Shown in pieces: positions 28,253 to 41,848 of a stretch of DNA of 64,000 bases. The DNA comes from Siniperca chuatsi. Taxonomy: Eukaryota > Chordata > Actinopteri > Centrarchiformes > Sinipercidae. Every line of letters starts with the position of its first letter. Within the stretch, counting starts at the first letter, position 1. Under the pieces are notes generated by a model. The model did no database searches and was not told the origin of the DNA. It worked only from the letters and a program-made list of their open reading frames with translations. The stretch lies in assembly GCF_020085105.1 (NCBI RefSeq), contig NC_058064.1:11810501-11874500 (forward strand), given 5' to 3'. The position numbers and the translations under genes are program-made.

Positions 28253-28343
28253 CGGCAAGATCAGCAGCGCAATGCTTTTTGACACAGAAATTGTACCAGT
28301 GGTTTTTGACTCATTGACCAGCCTCCTGAGAAAACTCCAGATG
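28253..28343 (+). CDS. Exon-like segment of unknown origin
   Basis: Between an acceptor-like site (cacacttgatgtag) and a strong donor (CAGATG|gtgagtc at 28344) there is an open frame reading GKISSAMLFDTEIVPVVFDS and then LTSLLRKLQM. The composition is protein-like and unlike nearby frames. I do not recognise it and see no partner exon. It could be a relic of a transposon gene. Confidence 0.2.
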
Positions 28344-31300
28344 GTGAGTCAACCCCTGGCCTTGTCTTGGCTTGTGGTAGCTCTAACTGAGGCAAAACAG
28401 TAATAAGCAAACTTTTTCATATAACCTTAACTACTGAAGTTCACTGACCTGGATACATATTTAGACACAGAGATAAACTGAATTCAGATCAGGGGCAGCT
28501 CGAAAGCAGGCTCAGCTATCTTACTGTTTTTGCTGATCTGCCTCTGCAAATGGAGAGAAATTCGTAGTATACACGGTGACTGGTCGATTGACATGCACTA
28601 CTGATGCTGGCCAGTCCCAATCAAGGTCATCACAATGCTTGCTAATCCAAATAGACTAGGATCACTTAGCAGCTAGTTGCATGGTGGAAAACACTGCCCT
28701 TAGCACAACACATCAATACCAGAAAAAAGCATGTTATTCATATATTGAATGATGAACCTTCAGTTAAGTGGAACATGTCTTAATAGAAAAACCCATCAAC
28801 CCACTCAGTTATTACTCCTCAGCAGAGTGCCCTTGCATGTACAAAAAGCCTCTGAACCCTGTGAAAGACAGAGGCAAGGACATGGTGTTTTTGTTGACAT
28901 AATTAATTTAAAACATTCCTCTTTTTCTTTCTGCAATAATCCGCAAATGTAAGAGAACCGGGAAGCCTCCATTATCACCATCATTATCTTTATCATGCAT
29001 CAGCCTGTGAGCATTTAATGAAGCGATGCAGAAGTCAGGAAGTGTGTTAAGGTCATAATGCCCTTTTTAGCACGCCATGGAAAGCAGTATCTACTATCCA
29101 TGACTAATGCTGGAGGTTGGCAGGTGTCATACACATACATATATATATAGCTGCACAGACACATGCATGCATGTAGTATATCTTTACAAAGGCACACAAA
29201 CACACCCCGAGCTCCACACTCACTACAGTGTCAGTGGCTAACTGGGTTAGGGGTGGGGTAGGGCATTTCTCTGTGTATCATTGACCCGTATTAAGTTACA
29301 TCGTATTCCCCAGAGAGAGGATATGATCCTGTATGTCATTGGAAAATGAATGGTGAACGGAAGTAGTGGGGGAGGAGGAATGGCAAAGAGCTGGGAGGGG
29401 GTAGAGAGAGAAATTTAGGGAGACAGAGAGAGCGAGTGTCACAGCACATGAGCAAATCCTGGAGAGGATGGGGGGAAGACTAATGCGCACACACGTAGAG
29501 AGTCAAAACCCCAAAACTTTAATCCATATCATAATGTCTTGACAGTCTATGAGAGAGAGTCTAAGAGAAATTGTTAAAGAACAATTCTGGTTTATTACAA
29601 CTTGGGTCTGATTTTTTAAGTTTTGGCCATCATTCCTAATAATAATAATAAGACTGTACTCACCAAATTAATTGCTGAGCGATTAATACCAACATTTCAG
29701 GTTTTCTCACTTTCTCACAGTTTTACCTCCAATTAAAGTGGTGATGTGCAGTGATGTCAGTGTCCCCAGATCTCAGCAGTTACTTTAGTTGGTACTGTTT
29801 ACAGTATACAATAGAGAAATAGTTGTAAATAGTTAATATTTTGCTGTATTTGATTTGCTAAGGATAAGCAGCTCTATAGTTTAATTGCAGTATGCTTAAT
29901 TTGGACTAATAATGACTGCAGTCAGCTCTGGCTTCTGACTGGTTAAAAACATGTAACATGCTGTCTGTGCTTGTTAGTAAATTTAGTTGAAGCTATGGAG
30001 CCTTGAGAGTACACTAATCTTTGACTGTGCTTGCAGTGCTTATCATGCAATATCAAGAAAGAAAGTTTTTCAGTAAATGGTTGAAATGAAGAACGTGGAC
30101 TACAGAGTTTTATTGAAGCACTTGTCAACTATATGCTTGGACTCTATAGCTCTAAGTGGGCATTTTCAAAAAATAGACAGAGCAGGGTTTGTGTCTAGTA
30201 GATTGTTTTCACCTATGTCAATTGGCTTCACCTGTGTCTCGTTGTCTCCCCTACCCAAGTGTATTTAAGTCTTTGTCTTCCTCTGTTCAGTGTCAGATCA
30301 TCGTTATATGAGTGTTAAGAAAATAATTGAATATTTAAGACATGGAACAGCACTTAAATGACATTAGCATGCTTGCAGATGAAGCCTTTGCTACTGGGAG
30401 AGCATGGCTAGATATTTCTCTTTCTCTATTTCACATGGTTCCAGCTGCTCTCTCTCCTTCTGTCTTGACTTTTATGACTCACCTTTGCTCTTTTAGTTCT
30501 TTCTCTCTGTTTTGCTACATTATCTGTCTACACTGCAACTCTCCCCCTTTCTCGTCCTCTTGTTCTCTGAATCTCTGCCACCTTTCTCTCATCGTTTCTC
30601 TCTATCTCCCACACAACACCCACACCCACTGCTGTCTGCCTGTCTGTGAACTCACATACACACACACACACTTAGCAGCTGAAGCCCTTTTCCAGTGAAA
30701 TGTCAGGGGAATGCTGAGCTAATGCCAACCATTAGATTCTACCAGCATTTAAAATCTGGCAGACTGAGCACATAAGCTTGAATATGATAAGGATGTGCAC
30801 ATTTGTGTGTGAGCAAATGTGCATGATTGTGTGACTATGAGTGTTATTACATTGGCACACATGTGAATGTATCAGTGTGCGTATTAATATGTCATCTATC
30901 ATCTGTCACAGAGGTCAGGCAGAAGGACCGTGTCTAGGATGAAGAGATAAAAACAGAGGATGTGTTCCATATATCTGCTCTTTAACCCATCTTTCTCTCT
31001 TTCAGTTTTTCTTCCTCTCTCCTCCTCCTCACATGCTCAAATCATCCTCCATTTAGCACCTTTTGAGCTTGATGTGATGTTACTTCTCCAGGTGAAGTCC
31101 TGCTTCTTTGGAGTAGAACTGATGTATATGTTGGAAGAATTTTTGAGGTAGCGATGTTTGGTGTTACCAGGTATACAGTAATTATCATATTTGTACGATA
31201 ATTTAGCCTTTTGTTCGATCAATAGTTCTAAAAATTCCAAAATGTAGGGTAATTTCACATGTCGTCATTCGGCACAGTGATATGGTATGGAGCTGATTTG

Positions 31301-31654
31301 GAACCAGCCTGGTTATTCACTGTACGTTAACTATGTCAGTAATGTATTAAAGAACACTGAGCCTGGATCTGCCATAAATGATCCAATTACACCTCTGGTA
31401 TGATGATCTTCAAACCTCAAGTCACAATGGGATGTCAAATGAACGAGGCGGCCCACATAGGCAAAGATAAAAAAAAATGTTTTATGTTCAGTCTGATATG
31501 TTTTCTAATCAATCAACATACCAATACAGCAATCATTCCAGTACACTAGATGCAAGTACATTTGACAAAGTGAATTTGCATATTGACACACATTACAAGG
31601 ACAGCAGGACACAAAGTAAGTACACCACTATCTAAGCTACTCAGATCCTTAGTG

Positions 31655-32294
31655 CAGTGGTTCCCAAAGTGGGTGCAGGGCACCCTGAGGAGGTGGATGT
31701 GTTTTTAATAATGTGCCGTATGTCATGGTAACACAACACGCTTTCTGGCATGGGAGTTTTTTAGGAGCTCGGCAGTCAGAAAAACAGTGACCGTCAGAGC
31801 AAACGATGGAAAGATCTGACACGGTAAACAGAGCTCAAAGAAATGCTGATACAAGTCAGCCCTCAGCCCTGGACACTACTTGACTAATGGCTTAACAGAT
31901 ATTTTGGCTGCTCGTGGAAGACAGATATCCATCTTTGTCCAATAGTGCATTCACCTTTTAAAGGAGCTAATTTCAATTTAGAAGAAAATGAAAGAAGTAC
32001 ATTTAAAATATTAGCATATTTAATTGTATTCATTGTTTATTGTTGAATATTAATCTGTAAATCTGCAGAACACCTGTTTCTGTCCTTTTTCTGAGTGACT
32101 GAGAATGGGCCTATATTATTTAACTTAATATTTATATAATATAATAATATTGGATCTAAAATTGTTAAAACCGATAAGCATCTGTGTACATACAGTATAT
32201 GCATGTTATATTGGGGATAGGGTGGCTCAGGGTGCCATGACCAAAACATTCTTTTGAAGGGGGCCCATAGTCTAAAAACATTTGGGAATCTCTG
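31655..32294. mobile_element. Non-autonomous hAT-like element
   Basis: The left end cagtggttcccaaagtgggtgc and the complement of the right end (cagagattcccaaatg) are related inverted termini of the CAGTGGTTCCCAA type common among hAT-derived elements. Flanking 8-mers ccttagtg and cttttgtg match at 6 of 8 bases, as expected of an old 8-bp target duplication. No transposase frame remains. Confidence 0.55.
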
Positions 32295-32708
32295 CTTTTG
32301 TGTACAAGTAGGGGTGAGATTGCCTATGTTTATACATGTTAAACCATGTATTGTCACGTCCATTGTCCTTGTGGACTGGGCATTTGTATGTACATGACAC
32401 AATAAATTACAACTAACTCATCCCCAGGCACATTCAGGATGTCCTTATGATCATTGGTAGTTGTGGATAAAGGCCCACATGAAGGATGGAAATTCCTAAA
32501 TTTTAGTCACTGTATGCCATAATTCTGTCTCATTAAATGGCTTAAGGTATTTTTTTGATAAATAAGCCAAATTCGTCTTGAAGTCACAGCTGGAGAAACC
32601 AGTGGCCTGTGCATACACGTGTGTGTGTGTGGTAATTTGGGACACAGCGCTAATGACCAAATTATAATTCAGCTCATGCACACAGGCAGGAGAAGCACAT
32701 GGACTCAC

Positions 32709-32712
<4 letters not shown>

Positions 32713-32773
<61 letters not shown>
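32713..32773. repeat. (CA)n microsatellite
   Basis: About 30 uninterrupted AC units. Confidence 0.97.
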
Positions 32774-32778
<5 letters not shown>

Positions 32779-34033
32779 ACAAAAGAAAAAGCAATTATTT
32801 GAGGCTTTGTCACTGTGTTTATGTCTGTGTGTTCACATGATTGTGTGATTGTCGCACACATACATCCATGTGTGTGCATGTGCTTGTGTGTATGCATGCA
32901 TTAATATGTGTGTCTGCGTGTGTGTGCATGCATGTGAATACTGTATGTTGATCTGTCCGTCTGTACTGCCGTCCCCTGCCTGTGTGAGATGACGAGGTCA
33001 CTGGGCCGAGCCTCTTAACTTCACAGTTCAATTTGGATTTGCATAATCCTGGCGTTAATTTCCACAGGGTGCATCCATCCTGCGTATCTCGACAGGTGAT
33101 GGGGGTTAGACAGCTATCCCATGTTCCACTGCTCCGCCAACAGACCGGAGTGAACAAACATGCAGGAGAAGAAGAATGCAAGAAAACACTTAGATAAAGA
33201 ATAGCTGATGATTTATTCTTGGAGTCAAACACACAAAGCTCAGAAGGAAGACTGGAGCTGTGAAGTCAATGATTAAATTGAGATTATGTGATATTAAAAG
33301 GAAAACAATGAAAAGAATGAAAACTATTATTAATATAAAGTCGAAATTGTCAATGGAATGGAATACAAATGAAAATAAATTGCAGAAGAGACAAAGAGAT
33401 TACTTCTGGATTGGTAAGCATATACTCTGCAGTGTTCATTTACTCAGAACATTATGATGAATGGCAGAATCACTCATTTTTAATTAGTTTGAACCTCAAG
33501 ATATTTCTTTTGCAAAATGAGCCTGCAAGCTAAACTGTTTGTCACTCATGCATAAAGGAAGAATGAAAACTGTGGATTAAAGCTTTGTGTAAAAGTGCCT
33601 CTCATATCACTGTAAGCTGCTAATTTGAACCATTCTTGCCTCAACACATACATATGTAGGAGAAACGCGTGCATATAAACAACATAGTGAGACTCCCCAG
33701 TATGAGAGCTTCACATTGTGAACTTAAGAAAGTGCTGATAACCTTTATAGTAAACAGTCATATTACAACTAGGTTGCTAATATTAATCATTGTGGTTTAA
33801 TATGTAATATTTAAAGGGGCATGCCAGTATTTTAGTATTGCACTTCCATGAAGTTGGACTGTAACAGACAGATTGAAAAAGTGGTCAAAATAGTATGGCT
33901 CCAGTCTTTCAAACTTCACACTCACATAAACTGTTGTTTGTCAGGAAATGATTACACTACCTAACCCCCTCTAAAATCACAAATTGATGTTTTTACATTT
34001 AGTGAGCTTTAGAGGTGCCGGTAGGCAGATTTT

Positions 34034-34200
34034 TGAATTTTGGACAGAGCCAGGCTAGCTGTTTCCCTCTGCTTCCAGTCTTTATGCTAAGCTAAGCTAA
34101 TTGCCGCCTGACTCTAGCTCCTTAATGCACAGACACAAGATTGGTATTCATCCTCTTGTCTTAATCTTGGCAAGAAGGCAAGATTTATTTTCCCTTAAAA
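34034..34200. mobile_element. Partial copy of the inverted-arm transposon family
   Basis: The string ggacagagccaggctagctgtttccctctgcttccagtctttatgctaagctaagctaa is almost the same as in the right arm of the 10793-11383 element, and it ends similarly at cttggcaagaaggc. Only one arm is clear. The preceding 33810-34000 may belong to the same insertion. Confidence 0.65.
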
Positions 34201-37200
34201 ATGTGTAGTCTCTAAGCCCACACTGAGGTAACTCAAATTATGTCACTTGAGTAATTTCCTCAGACTTACAAAGCTGTTAGAGAGTCACAGAAGACATTTT
34301 ACATGTGTTTTAACAGGCTGTGTAGTACTCCCTGTGACTAATAAATTGACTTTGACATGTAAAATCAGTGAAGTGAGCCTTTACTACAATTTTGATTTTC
34401 ATTTCTAAATTGTCATATCTGATTTACTTCACTCCCCCTGATTCTGACTATCAGTTTTAATTTAATCCAGTGAAACCTTTCCACATAAATGCAAATCATC
34501 CTTGATAGCAACAGCTGAACTCTCCTCGATTTCATATGTTTTATCAAATCAGTCAAGTTGTCAACACTTAGTCTAGCAGGAATATGGAAAAAAACATTTT
34601 CCTTGGCAGCAGTTAATGGTCTCCATGAAGAGAAAAAAACCCTCCCATTTTCCTTCAGGGTTAATAGAGGTGACAGTTGGCTCATCGGTACCAAGATGGC
34701 CGCCGCCGTCTGAGTTTGACCCAGTGACACATTTCCTGTCCCATCTGTCTGTGTCCCAGAGGAGGCGCGAGTCCCCCTGAACACCGGGGGAGCAAGAGTG
34801 TGTGTGTCTGTGTGTGTGTGAGGCTGCATCTCTCTACTTAATGTTTACTCAGCGAGTCCCAGCTTGTTTCTGAATAATTCAGTCTGGTTCATGCACACAC
34901 ACACATACACACTTTGCCATCCCAGTGGCACCGAGGGTGTGCTGTCAACTCCTGCTGTTAATTTGTACCAGACATGCAGGAAAAAAATCCAAATTTCTCT
35001 CTGCTGCCCTTTTCTTTTCTCCATTATGATCTCTCATCTTCTTTCCCTGCTGTGTCTTTGACCCTTATCTTGCTTACACCGGGATTCCAACGTGCACGAC
35101 TCTATAACATCACGTCTGTGACCCGGTTTTGTTCCTTCCTCCAAGCAGCTTCATACCCCACTGGGAGCGTTTCAGAAGCAGAGCGGTTTGCCTGCCCGAC
35201 ATTGCTGACTTCTTGATTTGGTCCTTTTTCCTTGACTTTTGTGCTTCTACCATGGGTAATTAGCCTATGTAGTTAAATGGTTTCTATTTGTGTCTGTTTT
35301 AGCTGTTAGTTTTTTGTTGATATACAACTGGGAGTCTGCACAGGGTGTTTTATTTTGAAAATTGACTGATTCTCTATGCCATTTCTGTATCTGATTTCCT
35401 GCCTGGTTCATCTGCTCTGCATCTGTCTCCGCGGGGCAGAGTGGAGAGCCACTTCTGTGACGTGCTGCGGCGTATCTTTTTCTCATGCATAAGTAAATGA
35501 GAAGCAGGGAAACAAGTAGCAAGTCTTACTACTCCCAAAGTTCTGCCTCTGCACTTTTACAGATGCATAGTCGAGTAGTCTGGAAAGTGAGAAACACTGA
35601 ATAAAGGCCTGGTCACACCAGAAAATGGTATAATGAAATAAATCTGCGCATCTTTGCGAAGTATTTTGTTCTAGATGCTTGGTGATGCAGAGACTATTCA
35701 CAGGGCTTGTCAGTGAACTATTGTAGCTGGCAGGCTGACCGCTAACATGCTAGCCGGCCGGGTTAGCGCTAGTCAGTCACAATAGCTCCCGGAGCTTCTC
35801 TCTATTCTCTTTCTACTCTTCTGTTTACTTGCCACTGGCATTTTGTTCCCTATTGTACACCATTTTGTTATTGAAAAAAAAGTTATTGAAGAGGGAAAAT
35901 AAATATCTTTGAACTAACAAGCAAACAGTCAATTAACAATCTTGTTAGCTTAGCTTAGTCGCTAACAGTACAATAAGTTTACACAATTTATTCAAAACAC
36001 GTATTCTAGCTCTCTATGACCTGTGATGTTACAGTGAAAAAATGTCGAAATACAGTACATGCAGTATGTTCACTTAACTCAATCTGCATGATGGTATAGT
36101 TTTCAAATCATTTTGGTGCTTGTTTTGGTGCTTTGAACAGAGAGAATAACAACCTATGTGTATTTGTTTTATAAATCGTTCATTCAGTCATTAAATAATG
36201 CTGTATTTAACTTTGAACTACAGTAAATATTGCTGCCTGCTGCCATATTGCAAGAGCTTCAAAGAATATTATTCTGGACTGAATTGATTATCAATGTGCT
36301 ACATCTAGATGGAAAAGGAGGAAGGACAAAAAAAAGGAGGAAGGCAGCAGGAGGAAAAAGAAGACGTTATAAAAATGTACAGTAAGAAGGGAGATAGGGA
36401 ACTGACAAAACATGTGAGATAAAGAGAAAAGGGGGAGAGGCACATACACAACGCAAGAACACAAACACTCACTGAGACAGTCAGTTTTCAGTGATCCTCA
36501 TTTCACTGTATCTCCAGCTAACAATCCTTATAATCTTACAATCAGAAATCAAATGGATCAAAGTATCGCTCCTTCAAACCTCAGTGCTGAATGCGAAAAA
36601 CATCAAGGCTCAAGTGTGAGTCTATGTGTGTGTGTTTGGGTGTGTGTACCCCCTCTCTTTTCTCTCTTCCTTCCTTCTTCTCCACCCTCCTCCTACTTCT
36701 TCTTCAGTACTGAGCTGCCTGATTGTAGCATGATACAGCAAAATGCAAAACCACCTTGAATGAGTAAAATGGCTGTTATTGTTTGTCTTTCCCACTCTGA
36801 AGCTCAGACACACTATGATGTCAGGCAAAATAATGAACTCCTTTCCCCCTCTTCTTCTCTATTCCAAACCTTATTTCTTCTTTTGCTCCCCTCTTCTCCC
36901 TCCTTTTCCCTCCTTTCTCTGCTCTACTTTCTATAGCTTTACACTTTCTCCATTCATCCAACCCCCCCCCATCCACACCACTCTTTTCTGCCCTGCAACA
37001 GAGAAACTCAGGGGCGACAATTCTCCTGAATTTATTCAGACTTATGATAGTGTCTGCTAAACCCTATTTATAGCCACTTTCATTTAATGTACTGTAAATC
37101 TGGGTGCATAGAAATGTCATGCATGTGTGTTCGTGCATGAAATCGTGCATGCACATACTATATGTGAGGTTATAATCAATGTGTACTTGCATGCATGTGG

Positions 37201-38049
37201 GTGGGTTTCTGTGTGCCAGACTTGGTCATGCATAATGAAAATCTCTGGGTCTTGTCTGGGCAACCCCACTGAGATGGGGTATAATTGATTAAATGGTTAT
37301 TATATGCTAATCTACCATTATTCCTGCTATCTATAGAGTAATGTCATGCTGTGTGTGTTCAGGTGTTATCAGTGTGTGCGCTCTGTATCTACATGTATGT
37401 TTGTACAAATGTGTTAACTTGCAAGAGAGCATACTCTAAGTCTGTTAAATGCATGTATATTCATGCAGGTCTGAATGTGCATGCGTGCCAGTAGTGTGTA
37501 CAGTATGTGTGTATGTGTACACATGGGGCGGGCTGATGTATTTCTGTCCAATTAGCCAGTGACCCAATTCTCTCTGGCTGTCTCAGAGTCATTCTGTGGT
37601 TGTAATGGATTCACTCTATCATCATATCCAATCTCACTGTCTGCATTACAGTGGAACAGCACTCAGTTTAACTTGCACATGACGTTCCTCTTACCAAGGG
37701 CAGTTCAATCAATATCTGTTGACTTGACCCCCCCCCACACACACACACACACTTCTCTCTCGTAAAGCTCACAGTTTGCTAGACACAAATCTGGTATTTG
37801 GAGTTGGAGTTGTTTTGCTGACACTGAGCAGCTTTGACAACGAAATTTGCTTCATATTATGGCACTAATCAGTGAAAACTGACCATTTACTTGTATTTAC
37901 AGTGCTTCCTTATTGGTCACCTTTACTATTTTTTCCAACTACCATTTTCCAATTAATTTCTGCTTTGCTCTATTGGTTGGTGTGACCATGGGGATGCAGG
38001 GTCAAAGAGACTGTTCTTTCTCCTTTTGAATATTGTTCATTAAAAAGGA

Positions 38050-38242
38050 TTAACTTGACACTTTGGGAAATATGCTTGTTAGTTTGTTACTTTTGGACAG
38101 AGCCAGGCTTGCTGTTTCAAGCTGTTTTCAGTCTTTGTGCTAAGCTAAGCTAAACAGCTGCTCGTAATAGGCTTGTATTTACTTTACAGACATGGGTGGT
38201 ATCAGTCTTTTCATCTGATTGTTGGCAAGAAAGTGATTTCCT
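38050..38242. mobile_element. Partial copy of the inverted-arm transposon family
   Basis: It shares ggacagagccaggct, gtctttgtgctaagctaagctaa and ttggcaagaaag with the elements at 10793 and 34034, and it opens with tttgggaaatatgctt, the outer end of the left arm of the first element. It is thus a shortened copy with both outer ends. Confidence 0.65.
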
Positions 38243-40571
38243 TACATTCAGGAAGCTTTTTGTGCTGAACTGGACTTTTGGTGCACAAAGCATAAAAGAC
38301 AGAGGTGGTGAGAACATAAATACTGGTGTAAAATATCCGTGATTTGTTACACATACATATACATATAAGTACATATTTCTCATTACATAGATAAAAATGC
38401 CTTCCTTCATGATACATACCACTCACATGATTTACTGTTCCTTACTGCCTCCTTATCTGCCTGCAGGAAGAAAGCGAGTCAGCCAAAAGAGAGCTGAAGT
38501 CAGCATCATGTCCAGTGTAATTCTCACAGACTACTCCTTTACACTGTAACACAATTTTCTTGAGACATTTAAAAAGTAACACCTATGTATTGGTTGCACT
38601 GATATCACCAGTGGTCTGCACTTGCAGGAAACAGGCTAGGCTTCCAGTTCACTTCATGTTCAGGACAGCTGGGTGTCCACAAATCAGACTGTAGAACAGC
38701 TAGAAATATAGCACCCTATTTCCAATTATAGCACTTTTTTTTCACCAATTACAGACATTTATGTCACACCACTGAGTTTACCTTTTATCCTTCTTGTTCT
38801 GTCCCTCTCATACAAAACTGGCTGATATCCAGGAAATAGTCTTCTTTCATTTAGTTTAGTCAGTATGACTTTGGATGCAAGCCCATATATTGCTCTGTCA
38901 CGTATCTAGTCTATCATAGAGATTCATAGCTTCCGGGATCCTATAGTCTCCATAGTTGCACACACTTATATATAGGCAGTTTATTGGCATACTGTATTTT
39001 TGATATGTTTTCTCAAGAACCCTTTGACTGCATGTGACAGTGTGATTTGAGTGAACCTGAAAATTACATGAATCCAGTGATTCTATATTTAGCCGTGACT
39101 GTGTAGCTGTTATATAAGTTTATTTTGTGCAATGTGAAAGTCTTATTTAATTCTTAAAGAGACACAGTCTGAACATGACTTCACACTTGTTGTAACACGG
39201 AAAGAACAAACACAAACAAAAATGGAGAGGCGTGCTGTCACTGTTCAGACACTGTGGACTGATGCTGCAGTTTGAATTTATTCCTCCCCTTTTCACTTGT
39301 GTGTAAGCATATGCGTGCATGTGTGTGTCTATGCATGTGCAAGTGTTATCTGTTCACACACCTGTGTCAGCCAGAGACTGCATCCTACTGCCCCACTCTC
39401 CTGTTGCCATGGTGAACTCCCTTTGGCCTACAGCAAGTGCATAGGTGTGTGCGTGTGTCTCTTCATGTGTGCAACTTCATGTTTTGCTTTTAACAAATGT
39501 GTGTGTATGCGTGCACGTGCATTGCATACCAATGTGCACCTATGCAAGTGTTTCTGTGACCATTTGTGTGTCTGCACATGCACTTAGTGTACATGCCTGT
39601 GTTTTATTGGGTGCATGTGTCCTCTGTGATCAAGCATTGAGACAGATGTGGGAGCAGGGGTGTGATGACTCACAGAGATGGTGGGAGGAAGAGGTCCTTG
39701 TCCTCTTTTAGTCAAGCTGTTTATCGTCCAGATTCCTTTCTCTGTCTTTCCTGTCTTCTTTTCACCTCTCCTCAAATTATTTCTCTTTTTACACAGGCTT
39801 GAAGTACTAAAATGATCACCGTTAAAGCAAAACTTCCATTTTGTAACAAGCCACAGATTACAGCTGACAGTATCAACAACATGTAGCTGAATAAACAGGT
39901 GGTTCAATGATGTTTCACTAATCAATAAAGAATTATGTTGGACAAACGTATTATTTGTTCGATCATTTCAGAAGGGCACATCACAAAAGCAGGGCAATCA
40001 GTGCTATTGACTGGAAATACCATTATAGCTCACGTTACTAACCAGAAATCCCAGCAAAAACTTTGAAAACTGGCTGTTATTGAAGGCAAACAAACTGGGC
40101 AGTACACTAATGAGTTGCACTTGTTTCCAAAAGCAGAGGTGACTGCAGGCTGCAGAAACAAATGCTAGATTTTCAAAACTGACAAGTGTGTCAGTTGTGA
40201 CACTTGTGTGTACTCACAAGTCAAACAGTTACTTGGGAAGATACCACAGGGACTGACAGAGGGGGTTGAGAAGCTCATGCTGAGAGCATCTGAGAGACCA
40301 AGGGTAGATTATAGGCCTGTGCTGCAACAAACAGGACCTTTATACTGACAGTGAAGAGTGTTGTGTGTTTCAACATACAGTTTTACTGTATAGGTAGACA
40401 ATTACATTTCAAAATATTTTCATACCCACCTGAAAGAAATAGATAAACATGCTGGATTGAGAAGGTAAAGATCATGACGGTCTGGGTTAGTAATTATTAG
40501 TTACTGAACATTTCTTGGCTTGTTAGATGCGGTCATAATGGCTCACAAGTTGTTCCAGATTAACTATAGTA

Positions 40572-40795
40572 CAGTGGTTTTCCAGCTGGGGGTGGGAACC
40601 CCACAAGGGTTCACAAGATAAGTTTGAGGGCCATGAGATGATTAACAGCAGAGGAATTATGCATATTGTTTTCAGACTTTCCTCCAATCTTTGCTTTTTT
40701 TTTGTAAATTACTTCCTCTGGACTCACAAGTAGACATTGCTTCATTTTAAGGTGTTTAACATTTTTTTTAAAGCCATAAATGTTGGAAACCACTG
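40572..40795. mobile_element. hAT-like miniature inverted-repeat element
   Basis: It begins CAGTGGTT and ends AACCACTG, a perfect 8-bp inverted terminus, with the family hallmark gggtgggaaccccacaagggttcacaagataagtttgagggcc. The flanking 8-mers ctatagta and ctgtaata agree at 6 of 8 positions, fitting an aged hAT target duplication. Confidence 0.7.
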
Positions 40796-41804
40796 CTGTA
40801 ATATATACTGTACATTGTAACAGGTTAATAGATTCGATACAGTTTCTCTTCACATTTTCAGATCTACAACATATTTAATTTGATATAGAAGACAATTGTT
40901 TCTCTACTTCCGTTATAACAATAATGGACTCAGAGCATTTGTACAATTCTGCACAGACTCAACCTTTTTCTGGGAGCTGAATGAGCTCTCTGTCATCTTA
41001 GCTGCTTTTACTGCTATCTGTCTTTTTTCACCTGCTCTCTCTTCTTAGTGTCTGATTCTCTCCTCTTCTCCTTTTACCACTTCACTCAGACAGTTCTCCT
41101 CTCTTCTTCCCTCCTCTCCCCCCTGCCTGTTTCTTTCTCACAGTCTGTGCTCATTCCTCTCACCAATCCTCCTCTATCCCACTTTTCTGTCTGAATGTTT
41201 TATTTGTCCTTTTCATTTTCTCCTCACCATCTCATCTCATCCTCTATCTTCTCTCTATCTTTTTCCTGTTCCCATTCCTTCACTTTATCTACTTCACCTT
41301 CTTCTCACTACCTTTTCTTAGTACTGTCTCCCAGTCTTTTATCGGCTCCCTCAGTTATTATATCTTTGACTTTTTCCTGTTTTTATTCTAACCTCACCTT
41401 GCTTTCTGGCTCCCTGTGTCTCCTTCACTGTGCGTGGGCTCCAACCTCAGCACTGCTGTTTGAGTAACAGGGCCACAGTGTGTTTGTGTTTTGTGTATTG
41501 CATGTATGCTGTATTTAATAGTAAGTTAAAATGTTGATCGATAGGAATGCTATCATACTTTTGTGTGCCTCTGTGTGTATGTTTTATGCATTTGCATGGT
41601 GTGTTACTAGTGTAGTTACAAACATCTCAGATTCAAAGCATCAACTCTGCTCCACCTAGCAACAGTGCCCCCTCTCCCTTTTTTCTCTCTTTCTGCCCCC
41701 TCTCTTCTCACTCTCAAAGAGAGGTCTCTTTCAACTAACCCCCCGCTGTGACTGGGAACACTGGAGATGATTTTACATGCTCACATGCAGGTATACTGAC
41801 ATGG

Positions 41805-41805
<1 letters not shown>

Positions 41806-41845
<40 letters not shown>
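41806..41845. repeat. (CA)n microsatellite
   Basis: Twenty AC units. Confidence 0.95.

Positions 41846-41848
<3 letters not shown>

Larger units (their letters stand above)
25145..31640. other. Gene-poor stretch
   Basis: No convincing gene. It contains a LINE/SINE-type tail (26590-26632), a cluster of nuclear-receptor half-sites (27249-27278), one weak exon-like segment (28253-28343), and scattered simple-sequence DNA such as the pyrimidine-rich 30420-30660. Confidence 0.55.
32774..40571. other. Gene-poor stretch with transposon remnants
   Basis: No gene supported. It holds two copies of the element family seen in the hyaluronidase intron (34034-34200, 38050-38242), pyrimidine-rich segments (36640-36990), TG-rich segments (37100-37520, 39290-39620), and otherwise unremarkable AT-rich DNA. 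A YY1-like string (aagatggccgccgccg) lies near 34693. Confidence 0.55.

Noticed and set aside
32496..33232. Overlapping minus-strand open frames of 133 and 137 codons
   Set aside because: They run through the (CA)n repeat and TG-rich DNA and encode Val-Cys and His-Thr repeats. No protein family is recognisable.
34413..34829. Minus-strand open frame of 138 codons
   Set aside because: Part lies in TG repeats; the rest has no domain or splice context. The nearby aagatggccgccgccg may be a regulatory site but does not rescue the frame.
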